A DNA stretch of 64,000 nt from Paracoccus pantotrophus (GCF_008824185.1 NZ_CP044423.1:1377501-1441500), one strand, 5' to 3'; numbered from the stretch's first letter, positions 45,210 through 57,296 are shown. Notes: generated by a model not told the origin, from the letters alone. Numbers and translations are program-made.

Positions 45210-45479
45210 ATGGCCAATACGCCCCAGTCGAAGAAACGCGCCCGCCAGATCGAGCGCCGCACCGCCGTCAACAAGGCCCGCCGCTCGCGCATCCGCACCT
45301 TCCTGCGCAAGGTCGAGGAAGCCATCGCCGGCGGCAATGCCGAAATCGCCCGCGAGGCGCTGAAGAACGCCCAGCCCGAACTGATGCGCGGCGTGACCAA
45401 GGGCGTCATCCACAAGAATACCGCCGCGCGCAAGATGTCGCGCCTCGCGGCCCGCGTTAAGGCCCTGGGCACCGCCTGA
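45210..45479 (+). CDS. rpsT: 30S ribosomal protein S20
   Basis: This 89-residue, highly basic protein binds 16S rRNA early in 30S assembly. The start MANTPQSKKRARQIERR and the blocks RSRIRTFLRKVEEAI and GVIHKNTAARKMSRL are standard for S20. It has its own promoter and a long leader, and is followed by a stem-loop before the dnaA upstream region. Confidence 0.97.
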   Translation: MANTPQSKKRARQIERRTAVNKARRSRIRTFLRKVEEAIAGGNAEIAREALKNAQPELMRGVTKGVIHKNTAARKMSRLAARVKALGTA

Positions 45480-45520
45480 GCCGCTGCGGCATTTTCGCAA
45501 CTATCGGTGGAATACGCCAG

Positions 45521-45545
45521 GGGCGCGCTCTATCCAGGCGCGCCC
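45521..45545 (+). terminator. Stem-loop after rpsT
   Basis: A perfect eight-pair stem GGGCGCGC/GCGCGCCC with a nine-base loop lies 41 bases after the rpsT stop, followed by TTCC. It is a plausible terminator with a weak T run. Confidence 0.45.
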
Positions 45546-45664
45546 TTCCGCATAAGGAAACCGTGGTTTTTTCCCGGTTTTACAGCAATTTCCGCAAGGG
45601 CGTCATCTTGCCGTCACGTTGCGAGATTCGATCAGGCAAAGTGACTGTCAAGCGCGAAGATCGG

Positions 45665-45694
45665 TTGCTGGCCGGGCGGGGTTCTTGCTAGCTT
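45665..45694 (+). promoter_or_regulatory. Possible dnaA promoter in a 480-base gene-free stretch
   Basis: TTGCTG, an 18-base spacer and TAGCTT could start a dnaA transcript with a leader of about 260 bases. The whole 45480-45959 gap holds three GANTC (CcrM) sites (45625, 45704, 45929), not clearly more than chance. No cluster of TTATCCACA-type DnaA boxes was seen, so it is not called an origin. Confidence 0.35.
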
Positions 45695-45959
45695 GTTCCC
45701 TGCGATTCACCGTCGCGCCTGGGGGACATGCCCTGAACCGTCGGCCGTGCCGCCGACAGGCAGGGTGGCAGCAGGATCGGACAAGATCCGCTACCGATGA
45801 AGCGCAAGCCGGCTGCCACCGGCCTGTGCCGCGTGTCTGCAAGTTTCGGCCGCAAGATGGCCCATGCGTCGCCTTGGCGGCGGGGTCTTCTTGTTGCCGA
45901 AACGTATTGCGTTCAGGCCGTGACGTCCGAATCGCCTCACGCCGGAAAATGCCGGCGGC

Positions 45960-47333
<1,374 letters not shown>

Positions 47334-47343
47334 ACGCATCCGC

Positions 47344-47372
47344 TTGACCTTGCGCGGGATTGTGCCACATTG
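47344..47372 (+). promoter_or_regulatory. Possible dnaN-recF promoter
   Basis: TTGACC and ACATTG, 17 bases apart, lie in the 91-base gap between dnaA and dnaN. The -10 is poor, so readthrough from dnaA may matter more. Confidence 0.3.
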
Positions 47373-47424
47373 GCGCCCCGCGTCGCCGGGTGCGGGAGAG
47401 GCCAGAACGACATAAGGGTTGACC

Positions 47425-48543
47425 ATGAAATTTTCGATCGAACGTGCCGATCTGGTGAAGGCCGTTTCCCAGGCCCAGTCCGTCGTCGAACGCCGCAACA
47501 CCATTCCGATCCTGGCCAATGTGCTGATCGAAGCCACGCCCGAAGGCGTCAGCTTCCGCGCCACCGACCTGGATACCGAGATCGTGGACCGCGCCGCGGC
47601 GCAGGTCGAGCGGCCCGGCGCCACCACCGTCTCGGCCGGGATGCTCAACGACATCGCCCGCAAGCTGCCGGACGGCGCGCTGGTGCAGCTTAGCCTGGAT
47701 GCCGCCTCGGGACGGCTTTCGGTGCAGGCGGGACGGTCGAACTTCAGCCTGGCGACGCTGCCGCGCGAGGATTTCCCGGTCATGTCCTCGTCGGAATACA
47801 GCGCGAATTTCTCGGCCCCCGCGGCGGTTCTGCGCCGGCTGTTCGACAAGTCGAAATTCGCCATCTCGAACGAGGAGACCCGCTATTACCTGAACGGCGT
47901 CTACATGCATGTCGCGCAGGCCGAGGACGGGCCCAGCCTGCGCTGCGTCGCGACCGACGGCCACCGGCTGGCCCGGATCGACGCGCCGCTGCCCATGGGC
48001 GCCGAGGACATGCCGGGGGTGATCGTGCCGCGCAAGACCGTGGCCGAGCTGCGCAAGCTGCTGGACGACGACGAGGCCGAGATCGCCGTCTCGGTCAGCG
48101 AGACCAAGGTGCGCTTCGCCACGCCCACCATCACGCTGACCTCGAAGGTGATCGACGGCACCTTCCCGGATTATTCCCGCGTGATCCCCGCAGGCAACGC
48201 GCGCAAGCTGGAAGTCGATGCCGGCGATTTCGCCAAGGCGGTGGACCGGGTGGCCACCGTCAGCAGCGAACGTTCGCGCGCCGTCAAGCTGTCCCTGGAC
48301 GAGGACCGGCTGGTGCTGTCGGTGAATGCCCCCGACGCCGGCGCGGCGGACGAGGAACTGCCGGTCGCCTATGCCGACGAGCCGCTGGAGATCGGCTTCA
48401 ACGCCAAATACCTGCACGAGATCGCCAGCCAGATCGAGCGCGAGAACGCGGTGTTCCTGTTCAACGGCTCGGGCGACGCGGCGCTGATCCGCGAGGGCGG
48501 CGACACCAGCGCGGTCTATGTCGTCATGCCGATGCGCGTGTGA
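47425..48543 (+). CDS. dnaN: DNA polymerase III beta subunit (sliding clamp)
   Basis: This 372-residue protein forms the dimeric ring that holds the replicase on DNA. It has the three-domain clamp fold; recognisable parts are KAVSQAQSVVERRNTIPILAN-type N-terminus, FATPTITLTSKVIDGTFPDY near the middle and the C-terminal VYVVMPMRV, which lines the protein-binding pocket. The ATG at 47425 follows AAGGG; a TTG six bases earlier is in frame. The stop overlaps recF (GTGA). Confidence 0.97.
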   Translation: MKFSIERADLVKAVSQAQSVVERRNTIPILANVLIEATPEGVSFRATDLDTEIVDRAAAQVERPGATTVSAGMLNDIARKLPDGALVQLSLDAASGRLSVQAGRSNFSLATLPREDFPVMSSSEYSANFSAPAAVLRRLFDKSKFAISNEETRYYLNGVYMHVAQAEDGPSLRCVATDGHRLARIDAPLPMGAEDMPGVIVPRKTVAELRKLLDDDEAEIAVSVSETKVRFATPTITLTSKVIDGTFPDYSRVIPAGNARKLEVDAGDFAKAVDRVATVSSERSRAVKLSLDEDRLVLSVNAPDAGAADEELPVAYADEPLEIGFNAKYLHEIASQIERENAVFLFNGSGDAALIREGGDTSAVYVVMPMRV

Positions 48544-49622
48544 CGCTGACCCGGCTGCACCTGACCCAGTTCCGCAGCTGGGCCAGGCTGGAGATCGAGG
48601 CCGACCGCCGCCCCGTCGCCATCCATGGCCCGAACGGGGCGGGCAAGACCAATATCCTGGAAGCCATCTCGATGCTCTCGCCCGGGCGGGGCATGCGCGG
48701 CGCCGCGCCCGGCGACCAGGCCCGCAAGGGGCCGGATGTCGGCTGGCAGATCCGCGCCCGGATCGGCGAACAGGAGGTCGCGACCCGCGCCCTGCCCGGC
48801 CAGCCGCGCGAGGTGGTGATCGACGACAAGCCCGCGACCCAGCTGGCGCTTGGCCGGCTGATGCGGGTGATCTGGCTGACCCCCGCCATGGACCGGCTGT
48901 GGACCGATGCGCCCGAACAGCGGCGGCGTTTCCTGGACCGGATCACGCTCAGCTTCGCGCCGGGCCATGCCGAGGATGCGCTGGCCTATGACAAGGCCAT
49001 GCGCGAGCGCAACCGGCTGCTGCGCGACGAGGTGCGCGACGCCGGCTGGTATCGCGCGCTGGAGACGCAGATGGCCGAGGCGGGCGCGGCGCTGACGCGC
49101 AACCGGCTGGAGGCCATCGCCCGGATCATGGCGGCGCAGGATGGGGCCGGGACCACCTTTCCCTCGGCCAGCCTGGCCCTGCTGCCGGGCGAAGGCGCGG
49201 CCGACGACCCCGACGCACCGAGCATCGCCGCCCGCCTGGCCGAGGGGCGCAACCGCGACATGGCGGCCGGCCGCACGCTGAACGGCCCGCATCGCGCCGA
49301 TCTGGGCGCGCATTGGGGGCCGCAGGCCATGCCCGCCGCGCTATCCTCGACCGGCGAGCAAAAGGCGCTGCTGCTGTCGCTGATCCTGGCCAATGCCCGC
49401 GCGCTGGAGGGTGAAAGCCCGGTGCTGCTGCTGGACGAAGTCGCGGCGCATCTGGATGCCGACCGCCGCGCAGCACTTTACGACGAGATCTGCGCTCTCG
49501 ATGCGCAAGCCTGGCTGACCGGGACCGGGCCGGAGCTGTTCGAGGCGCTGCGCGGCCGGGCACAGACCCTTGCGGTCGCGCGCGAGGGCGACATGTCGCT
49601 GCTGATCGGGGACGGCATGTGA
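48540..49622 (+). CDS. recF: DNA replication and repair protein RecF
   Basis: This 360-residue SMC-like ATPase loads RecA at gaps. Walker A is GPNGAGKTN (30-38), with LTPAMDRLWTDAPEQRRRFLD typical of RecF, the signature-like LSSTGEQKALLLSLIL (about 275) and Walker B VLLLDEVAAHLD. The GTG start overlaps the dnaN stop, so they are coupled. gyrB, which often follows recF, is absent; xthA converges instead. Confidence 0.96.
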   Translation: MTLTRLHLTQFRSWARLEIEADRRPVAIHGPNGAGKTNILEAISMLSPGRGMRGAAPGDQARKGPDVGWQIRARIGEQEVATRALPGQPREVVIDDKPATQLALGRLMRVIWLTPAMDRLWTDAPEQRRRFLDRITLSFAPGHAEDALAYDKAMRERNRLLRDEVRDAGWYRALETQMAEAGAALTRNRLEAIARIMAAQDGAGTTFPSASLALLPGEGAADDPDAPSIAARLAEGRNRDMAAGRTLNGPHRADLGAHWGPQAMPAALSSTGEQKALLLSLILANARALEGESPVLLLDEVAAHLDADRRAALYDEICALDAQAWLTGTGPELFEALRGRAQTLAVAREGDMSLLIGDGM

Positions 49623-49743
49623 GGGGCCGGACCCCATGCGGACGGCCCTCAATCTGCCGGCCCGGCTGCCCCGGCGCGATGGACAGCCAGGCGCGAGAAC
49701 GGGCTCTCCGTCCCGGCCGCCGAGGGGTCGCCGAGGTTCTTTT

Positions 49744-49765
49744 GGGTATTTGTCAAACGGTGAAG
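49744..49765 (+). repeat. 3'-end intergenic motif after recF
   Basis: GGGTATTTGTCAAACGGTGA followed by AG is a single arm in the direction of recF, in the 147-base gap between convergent recF and xthA. Confidence 0.55.
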
Positions 49766-49769
49766 CGCA

Positions 49770-50555
49770 TCAGGCGTCGAGATCGATCCAGACCGGGACA
49801 TGGTCGCTGGGCTTGTCCTTGGCGCGTTCGTCGCGGTCGATGCCGACGTCGATCAGCAGGTCGGCGGCTTGCGGCGACAGCAGCACATGGTCGATGCGGA
49901 TGCCGTTGTCCCTTTGCCAGGCGCCCGCCTGGTAGTCCCAGAAGGTGAAGGGACCGCGCGTGCTGCCCGGATGGCGCAGACGCACCGCATCGGCCCAGCC
50001 GTCAAAGAGGATGCGGCGCAACGCGGCGCGGCTTTCGGGCTGGAACAGCGCATCGTCCAGCCATTTTTCCGGGAAAGCGGCGTCGCGGGGTTCGGGGATG
50101 ACGTTGTAATCGCCCAGCATCACCGCCGGCATCTCGGTCGCCAGCAGCGCCTTGCCCCGCGCGCGCAGCCGCTCCATCCAGGCCAGCTTGTAGTCGAATT
50201 TCGGCCCCGGCTGCGGGTTGCCGTTCGGCAAATAGAGCCCGGCGATGCGCAGCGCGCGATGGCCGACCACAGTCGCCTCGATATAGCGGGCCTGCTCGTC
50301 CGTCTCGTCGCCCGGCAGGCCGCGGCTGACATCCTCCAGCGGCAGCTTGGACAGGATGGCGACGCCGTTGAAGCCCTTTTGCCCGTGGGTTTCGATATTG
50401 TAGCCCAAGTCGGCGATGGGTTCGCGCGGGAAGCCCTCGTCCTGGGTCTTGATCTCTTGCAGGACCACGACATCGGGCTGGGCGTCGGCGAGCCAGCCGG
50501 TCAGGGTCTCGATACGGGCGCGGACGCCGTTGATGTTGAATGTCGCGATCTTCAT
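49770..50555 (-). CDS. xthA: Exodeoxyribonuclease III
   Basis: This 261-residue EEP-fold nuclease processes abasic sites and 3' ends. Catalytic blocks are ATFNINGVRAR (4-14), VVLQEIKTQDEGFP (metal Glu about 34), LAGLYLPNGNP, MLGDYNVIPEPRD and the C-terminal KPSDHVPVWIDL (Asp-His). The ATG at 50555 has no Shine-Dalgarno; a -10 ends seven bases upstream, so the mRNA is probably leaderless. Confidence 0.95.
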   Translation of the reverse strand: MKIATFNINGVRARIETLTGWLADAQPDVVVLQEIKTQDEGFPREPIADLGYNIETHGQKGFNGVAILSKLPLEDVSRGLPGDETDEQARYIEATVVGHRALRIAGLYLPNGNPQPGPKFDYKLAWMERLRARGKALLATEMPAVMLGDYNVIPEPRDAAFPEKWLDDALFQPESRAALRRILFDGWADAVRLRHPGSTRGPFTFWDYQAGAWQRDNGIRIDHVLLSPQAADLLIDVGIDRDERAKDKPSDHVPVWIDLDA

Positions 50556-50562
50556 GCGCGCG

Positions 50563-50591
50563 AGACTAGCCGGCCCTGCGCGCCCGCGCCA
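50563..50591 (-). promoter_or_regulatory. Predicted xthA promoter (leaderless)
   Basis: On the minus strand TGGCGC, a 17-base spacer and TAGTCT are followed seven bases later by the xthA ATG. Confidence 0.5.
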
Positions 50592-50612
50592 GACCGGATC
50601 GAAAACCCGCGG

Positions 50613-50948
50613 TCAGATCGAAAACGAGGTGCCGCAGCCGCAGGACGAGCTGGCATTGGGGTTGTCGATGGTGAAGCGGGCGCCGATCAGCTCGTCGGCG
50701 AAATCGATGGTGGCGCCGGCCAGGAAAGGCAGCGAGACCGGATCAACCACGACGCGCTGGCCGGCACCGCTGAGCACCAGGTCGTCCTCGGCCGCCTCGT
50801 CCAGGCGGATGTCATACTGGAACCCCGAGCAGCCGCCGCCCGCGACCGCGACCCGCAGGGGCCGGGCAGGGCCGCCCTCGTTGATTTCGGCCAGGCGCGC
50901 AAACGCGCGTTCGGTGACCCTGGGGGGCAGGTTCAGACCTGTGTTCAT
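50613..50948 (-). CDS. erpA: Iron-sulfur cluster insertion protein ErpA/IscA family
   Basis: This 111-residue A-type carrier has the three cluster-binding Cys residues: one in AGGGCSGFQY (about 40) and two in the C-terminal SSCGCGTSF (about 103 and 105). It delivers Fe-S clusters to apo-enzymes. The start at 50948 is preceded by GGAACG. ErpA and IscA are not easily told apart by sequence alone; absence of isc/suf genes nearby favours ErpA. It diverges from dgt. Confidence 0.9.
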   Translation of the reverse strand: MNTGLNLPPRVTERAFARLAEINEGGPARPLRVAVAGGGCSGFQYDIRLDEAAEDDLVLSGAGQRVVVDPVSLPFLAGATIDFADELIGARFTIDNPNASSSCGCGTSFSI

Positions 50949-50979
50949 GGGGCGTTCCCGTTTCCGTCGTCCGGCATGG

Positions 50980-51008
50980 AATATAGGGTTCGCCGCGAAG
51001 CCCCGCAA
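50980..51008 (-). promoter_or_regulatory. Predicted erpA promoter
   Basis: On the minus strand TTGCGG, a 17-base spacer and TATATT lie 32 bases before the erpA start. It overlaps the leader of the divergent dgt gene. Confidence 0.65.
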
Positions 51009-51020
51009 GGAAGCGACAAG

Positions 51021-52157
51021 ATGATGGCACCCTATGCCTGCCAGCCCGAAGACAGCCGCGGCCGCCGCTGGCCCGAGCGCATGTCCACCTTTCGCAGCCC
51101 CTGGCAGCGCGACCGCGACCGCATCATCCATTCCAGCGCCTTCCGTCGGCTGAAGCACAAGACCCAGGTCTTTGTCGAGCACGAGGGGGATTACTACCGC
51201 ACCCGCCTGACCCATACGATCGAGGTGGCGCAGGTCGCCCGCACCATCGCCGGCGCGCTGGGGCTGAACACCGACCTGGCCGAGACTGTGGCGCTGGCGC
51301 ATGACCTGGGCCACCCGCCCTTCGGCCATACCGGCGAAGATGCGCTGGCGGCGCTGATGGCGCCCTATGGCGGCTTCGACCACAATGCCCAGGCGCTGCG
51401 CATCGTGACCCGGCTGGAACGGCATTATGCCGATTTCGACGGGCTGAACCTGACCTGGGAAAGCCTGGAGGGCATCGCCAAGCACAACGGGCCGGTGACG
51501 GGCGAGCTGCCCTATGCGCTGGCCGAGGTGAATGCAGAATGGGATCTGGAGCTGCATACCAATGCCAGCGCCGAGGCGCAGGTGGCCGCGGTGGCCGACG
51601 ACGTGGCCTACAACCACCACGACCTGCATGACGGTCTGCGCGCGGGGCTGTTCACCGAGGCGGATCTGGCACAGCTGCCGGTGGTCGGCGAGGCCTTTGC
51701 CGAGGTCGATGCGCTGCATCCCGGACTGGAACCGATGCGGCGCCGACACGAGGCGCTGCGCCGCGTCTTCGGCGTGATGGTCGAGGATGTGATCGCGGTC
51801 GCGCAGAACCGCCTGGCCGGCCTGCAACCGCAAGGCGTCGACGACATTCGCGGCATGGAGGGGCCGATCATCCGCTTTTCCAAGCCGCTTTACCAGAATC
51901 TCAAGGCGATCAAGCTGTTCCTGTTCCAGCGCATGTATCGCGCCCCCTCGGTGGTGGTCGAGCGCCGGCGCGTGACCGAGATGCTGAACGGGCTGTTCCC
52001 GCTGTTCCTGGCCGATCCGTCGAAAATGCCGCAGAACTGGTTCGAGGCCGCCGAGGCCGCCGGGGACGAGACCGGGCGCGCGCGGGTGGTCTTGGATTAC
52101 GTCGCCGGCATGACCGACCGCTTCGCCATCCAGGAGGCGCAGCGCCTGCTGGGCTGA
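51021..52157 (+). CDS. dgt: Deoxyguanosinetriphosphate triphosphohydrolase-like protein
   Basis: This 378-residue HD-domain enzyme cleaves dNTPs to nucleoside and tripolyphosphate. Metal-binding blocks are RTRLTHTIEVAQVAR (about 60-74), the HD pair in ALAHDLGHPPFGHTGE (about 93-108), and VADDVAYNHHDLHD further on. The family N-terminus SPWQRDRDRIIHSSAFRRLK is present. The ATG at 51021 follows AAGGAAG. It belongs to the dGTPase type 2 group common in alphaproteobacteria. Confidence 0.93.
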   Translation: MMAPYACQPEDSRGRRWPERMSTFRSPWQRDRDRIIHSSAFRRLKHKTQVFVEHEGDYYRTRLTHTIEVAQVARTIAGALGLNTDLAETVALAHDLGHPPFGHTGEDALAALMAPYGGFDHNAQALRIVTRLERHYADFDGLNLTWESLEGIAKHNGPVTGELPYALAEVNAEWDLELHTNASAEAQVAAVADDVAYNHHDLHDGLRAGLFTEADLAQLPVVGEAFAEVDALHPGLEPMRRRHEALRRVFGVMVEDVIAVAQNRLAGLQPQGVDDIRGMEGPIIRFSKPLYQNLKAIKLFLFQRMYRAPSVVVERRRVTEMLNGLFPLFLADPSKMPQNWFEAAEAAGDETGRARVVLDYVAGMTDRFAIQEAQRLLG

Positions 52158-52170
52158 GCGCGGGGCCTGT

Positions 52171-52200
52171 CCGGCCGGCTGCGCGCCGGCCGGCGCTTTC
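52171..52200 (+). terminator. Rho-independent terminator of dgt
   Basis: A perfect nine-pair stem CCGGCCGGC/GCCGGCCGG with a five-base loop, 13 bases after the dgt stop, is followed by CGCTTTCTGTT. Confidence 0.6.
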
Positions 52201-52296
52201 TGTTCCCGTCCTTCGTCGGGCGGCGGGCTTGCGATTGAACCCGCGCAAGGGATCGCGCGTTCGGCCAGCAGGTCACGGCAGAAAAGGAGAACGGCG

Positions 52297-52719
52297 ATGA
52301 TCGTGAATTCCGGTTCGGCGAAATGGGAAGGCGGGCTCAAGGACGGCAAGGGGGTGCTGTCCACCAAGTCCGGGGCGCTGAGCAGCCAGCCCTATGGCTT
52401 CAACACCCGCTTCGAGGGCCTGCCCGGCACCAACCCCGAGGAACTGATCGGCGCGGCCCATGCGGCCTGTTTCAGCATGGCTCTGTCGGCGATCCTGCAA
52501 GAGGCGGGGATCGGCAATGTGCGGATCGAGACGACCTCCGAGATCGGGCTGGCCAAGGAGGGCGACGGCTTCGCCATCAAGACAGCGCATCTGAACACCC
52601 GGATCTGGGGCGACGGCGACAGGGCGGTGATCGAAGAATGCGCCCGCAAGGCCGAAAAGGGCTGCCCGGTCAGCAGGGTGCTGAATGCCGAGGTGACGAT
52701 GGACGTGACGGTGGGGTAA
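52297..52719 (+). CDS. OsmC/Ohr family peroxiredoxin-like protein
   Basis: This 140-residue OsmC-fold protein reduces organic hydroperoxides. The two redox Cys lie in AAHAACFSMALS (about 60) and KGCPVSRVLNAEV (about 126), the OsmC spacing. NTRFEGLPGTNPEELIGAA matches the OsmC rather than the Ohr subfamily. The start follows AAAGGAGAA. It is monocistronic. Confidence 0.92.
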   Translation: MIVNSGSAKWEGGLKDGKGVLSTKSGALSSQPYGFNTRFEGLPGTNPEELIGAAHAACFSMALSAILQEAGIGNVRIETTSEIGLAKEGDGFAIKTAHLNTRIWGDGDRAVIEECARKAEKGCPVSRVLNAEVTMDVTVG

Positions 52720-52809
52720 GGTCGGCCATGCCATGCGGCGCGGCTGTGCGCCGCATGGTCGCGGTCATTGGCTCCACCGGCATGCCGCGGGCCTGCGCCC
52801 GGAGCCGCC

Positions 52810-53310
52810 TTACGATTCGACCAGAAAGGACAGGCCGTCCCTGGCATCCCAGAACTGGAACCTTGCCGAACGCGCGGGCGTCTTGACGGTGATTACCGAA
52901 TCGGAATGCGCCTGGACCGTGCCGCCGTTCCGGGCAGCGTAAGCCTCGGCAAGCGCCCTCAGCTCGGCCTTACCGTTCGGCGCCTTACCTTGCGACGACG
53001 TGACCATGCAGCCATTGCGGCGCGTGTCGAATTGTACGCCGATGTCCTCGGCATTCCGGTCCAGGCTGACCTTGAGCGCGCCGAGCGGTGGAATCGGGCT
53101 CGCCTTGTAATAGACATTGGCGAGGTCCACCCCATCCGGCTTGCCGCCAATGCTAGCGATGCAGAACTGATCGAAGCGTTGGGCGGCAAGGCTCATGATC
53201 CTGGTGTCGAGCCTTGCAGCCGCCGACGGCGGCGCAACGCTGGGGGCTTCACCGCAAGCCGCCAGCATCAGGGTCAGCGTAAAGGCGGCAAGCAAGCGAT
53301 TGCGATACAT
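52810..53310 (-). CDS. Hypothetical lipoprotein
   Basis: This 166-residue protein has a signal peptide with a lipobox (LMLAACGEA, Cys about 19). The mature part (FDQFCIASIGGKPDG, GCMVTSSQGKAPNG) is not a family I recognise; two or three Cys could form a disulfide in the periplasm. Local GC is lower than in the flanks, so it may be a late arrival. It stands alone between osmC and prfC. Confidence 0.75.
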   Translation of the reverse strand: MYRNRLLAAFTLTLMLAACGEAPSVAPPSAAARLDTRIMSLAAQRFDQFCIASIGGKPDGVDLANVYYKASPIPPLGALKVSLDRNAEDIGVQFDTRRNGCMVTSSQGKAPNGKAELRALAEAYAARNGGTVQAHSDSVITVKTPARSARFQFWDARDGLSFLVES

Positions 53311-53458
53311 GAAACGACCTCACTGATTAAACAAAGCAGACATAATAGCGGGTTGGCGCGACATGCAAGCTGCGACGTAAGTGCCGGAACTCGACAAGAT
53401 GCCTATCGAGAAGGCCAGGGCTCTTTCTGGACCGTCACCAATCTTTGGCGATAAAGGC

Positions 53459-55054
<1,596 letters not shown>

Positions 55055-55061
55055 GCCCCGC

Positions 55062-55090
55062 GCTTTAGCGCGCGGCGCGCGCAGTCTCAA
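55062..55090 (-). promoter_or_regulatory. Predicted prfC promoter (leaderless)
   Basis: On the minus strand TTGAGA, a 17-base spacer and TAAAGC are followed seven bases later by the prfC ATG at 55054. Confidence 0.6.
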
Positions 55091-55120
55091 ATGGAATCGC
55101 GGCTCAAACGGAATCCGGCC

Positions 55121-55870
55121 TCAGACGAATTGTTCGCGGATCAGCCGTTCCTCGAGCCCGTGGCCGGGATCGAAAAGCAGCCGGTGCCGGATGGTGTTCT
55201 CGGAACGGATCTCGACCCAGAGCACCGAGTCGACGCCGCGCGAATCGGCATCGGCCATCACCGGGCGCTTGTCGGGGTCGAGCACGTCGATGCGCACCGT
55301 CGCCGACTTGGGCAGGATGGCGCCGCGCCAGCGCCGCGGCCGGAAGGGCGCGATGGCGGTCAGCGCCAGCACATCCGAACCGAGCGGCAGGATCGGCCCG
55401 TTCGCCGAATAATTGTAGGCGGTCGAGCCGGCGGGGGTGGAGAGCAGCGCGCCGTCGCAGATCAGCTCCTCCATGCGCACCCGGCCGTTCACGCTGATGC
55501 GCAGCCGCGCCGCCTGCGGGCCGGCGCGCAGCATGCTGACCTCGTTGATCGCCAGCGCGCAATGCTCGTGCCCGTCGGTGGTGCCGGCGGTCATGGCCAA
55601 GGGGTTGACCACGGTTTCCTCGGCGGCGCGGATGCGGCCGGGCAGATCGTCCTCGCAATAGGCATTCATCAGAAAGCCCACCGTGCCCCGGTTCATGCCA
55701 TAGACCGGCAGGCCGCGGTTCTGGTGCATGACCGACAGCATCAGCCCGTCGCCGCCCAGCGCCACGATCACCTCGGCCTCGCGGATCGGCACATGGCCGT
55801 AGCGCGCCGACAGCGTCTCGGCCGCGGTCACGGCGGTTTCGGTACTGGAGGCGATGAAATGCATCTTCAT
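55121..55870 (-). CDS. nadK: NAD kinase
   Basis: This 249-residue enzyme makes NADP from NAD. The GGDG loop is in VALGGDGLMLSV (about 37-48), followed by GMNRGTVGFLMN, NEVSMLRAG and the substrate motif DGALLSTPAGSTAYNYSANG (about 135-154). The ATG at 55870 is the best start; the frame is open 22 codons upstream. It diverges from glyA across an interval with overlapping promoter-like elements. Confidence 0.95.
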   Translation of the reverse strand: MKMHFIASSTETAVTAAETLSARYGHVPIREAEVIVALGGDGLMLSVMHQNRGLPVYGMNRGTVGFLMNAYCEDDLPGRIRAAEETVVNPLAMTAGTTDGHEHCALAINEVSMLRAGPQAARLRISVNGRVRMEELICDGALLSTPAGSTAYNYSANGPILPLGSDVLALTAIAPFRPRRWRGAILPKSATVRIDVLDPDKRPVMADADSRGVDSVLWVEIRSENTIRHRLLFDPGHGLEERLIREQFV

Positions 55871-55948
55871 GCGGCCATCATGGCCAGCCGCCGGGCGGAA
55901 GCAAGTCCCGGCGACGCATGGGATATCTACCATCAAGGCGTCGCATCC

Positions 55949-55981
55949 GTCCTAGCGGGGCGCGGCGAAAGGCGCTAGAAG
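55949..55981. promoter_or_regulatory. Overlapping divergent promoter-like elements, nadK/glyA
   Basis: CTAGCG (55952-55957) and CGCTAG (55973-55978) form an inverted repeat. Leftward TAGGAC and rightward TAGAAG would be the two -10 hexamers, and each -35 position falls on the other's -10. The -35 matches are poor. No riboswitch was recognised in the glyA leader. Confidence 0.35.
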
Positions 55982-56012
55982 GCCGGCGAGCCGCTTTTTG
56001 CATGAGGACCAG

Positions 56013-57296
56013 ATGACCGATACCGGATTCTTCACCGAGACGCTGGACAGCCGCGACCCCGACATCTTCGGCGCCATCCGCAAGGAACTCGGCCGCCAGC
56101 GCGACGAGATCGAGCTCATCGCCTCGGAAAACATCGTCTCCAAGGCCGTGCTGGAAGCGCAGGGCTCGGTGCTGACCAACAAATATGCCGAGGGCTATCC
56201 GGGCAAGCGCTATTACGGCGGCTGCCAATATGTCGACATCGTCGAGACCCTGGCGATCGAACGCGCCAAGGAACTGTTCGATTGCGCCTATGCCAACGTC
56301 CAGCCGAACTCGGGCAGCCAGATGAACCAGGCGGTGTTCCTGGCGCTGTTGCAGCCGGGCGACACCTTCATGGGGCTGGACCTCAATTCGGGCGGGCACC
56401 TGACGCATGGCTCGCCGGTCAACATGTCGGGCAAGTGGTTCAACGTCGTCAGCTACGGCGTGCGCCAGCAGGACCAGCTGCTGGACATGGACGAGATCCG
56501 CAAGTCGGCGCATGAACACAAGCCCAAGCTGATCCTGGCCGGCGGCACCGCCTATTCGCGCGTCTGGGACTGGGCCGAGTTCCGCAAGATCGCCGACGAG
56601 GTCGGGGCCTGGCTGATGGTCGACATGGCCCATATCGCGGGCCTGGTGGCCGGCGGCCAGCATCCCTCGCCGCTGCCGCATGCCCATGTCGTGACCACCA
56701 CCACGCATAAATCGCTGCGCGGCCCGCGCGGCGGCATGGTGCTGACCAACGATGCCGAGATCGCCAAGAAGATCAACTCGGCGGTGTTCCCCGGCCTGCA
56801 GGGCGGCCCGCTGATGCATGTCATCGCCGCCAAGGCCGTGGCCTTCGGCGAGGCGCTGCGCCCCGAGTTCAAGGACTATGCCGCGCAGGTCGTCGCCAAT
56901 GCCCGCGCCATGGCGGACGAGCTGATGAAGGGCGGCATCGACATCGTCTCGGGCGGCACCGACAACCACCTGTGCCTGGCCGACCTGCGCCCGAAAGGCG
57001 TGACCGGCAAGGCGACCGAGGCGGCGCTGGGTCGCGCCCATATCACCTGCAACAAGAACGGCGTGCCCTTTGACCCGGAAAAGCCCTTCGTGACCTCGGG
57101 CATCCGGCTCGGCGCACCCGCCGGCACCACCCGCGGCTTCAAGGAAGAGGAGTTCCGCCAGATCGCCCGCTGGATCGTCGAGGTCGTCGACGGCCTGGCC
57201 GCCAATGGCGAGGAAGGCAATGCCGAGGTGGAGGCCCGCGTCAAGGCCGAGGTCGAGGCGCTTTGCGCCCGTTTCCCGCTTTATAACGGCATGTGA
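56013..57296 (+). CDS. glyA: Serine hydroxymethyltransferase
   Basis: This 427-residue PLP enzyme interconverts serine and glycine with tetrahydrofolate. The N-terminal IELIASENIVS binds folate, YAEGYPGKRYYGGC is a family signature, and the PLP Lys is in TTTTHKSLRGPRGG (about 230). The ATG at 56013 follows GAGG; an in-frame ATG at 55998 lacks it. Confidence 0.97.
   Translation: MTDTGFFTETLDSRDPDIFGAIRKELGRQRDEIELIASENIVSKAVLEAQGSVLTNKYAEGYPGKRYYGGCQYVDIVETLAIERAKELFDCAYANVQPNSGSQMNQAVFLALLQPGDTFMGLDLNSGGHLTHGSPVNMSGKWFNVVSYGVRQQDQLLDMDEIRKSAHEHKPKLILAGGTAYSRVWDWAEFRKIADEVGAWLMVDMAHIAGLVAGGQHPSPLPHAHVVTTTTHKSLRGPRGGMVLTNDAEIAKKINSAVFPGLQGGPLMHVIAAKAVAFGEALRPEFKDYAAQVVANARAMADELMKGGIDIVSGGTDNHLCLADLRPKGVTGKATEAALGRAHITCNKNGVPFDPEKPFVTSGIRLGAPAGTTRGFKEEEFRQIARWIVEVVDGLAANGEEGNAEVEARVKAEVEALCARFPLYNGM

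Noticed and set aside
45480..45959. A chromosomal origin upstream of dnaA
   Set aside because: No cluster of TTATCCACA-like boxes and no AT-rich unwinding element of note; three GANTC sites are about what chance allows.
55937..56012. A folate or glycine riboswitch in the glyA leader
   Set aside because: The interval is short and fits overlapping promoters better; none of the conserved riboswitch cores was seen.
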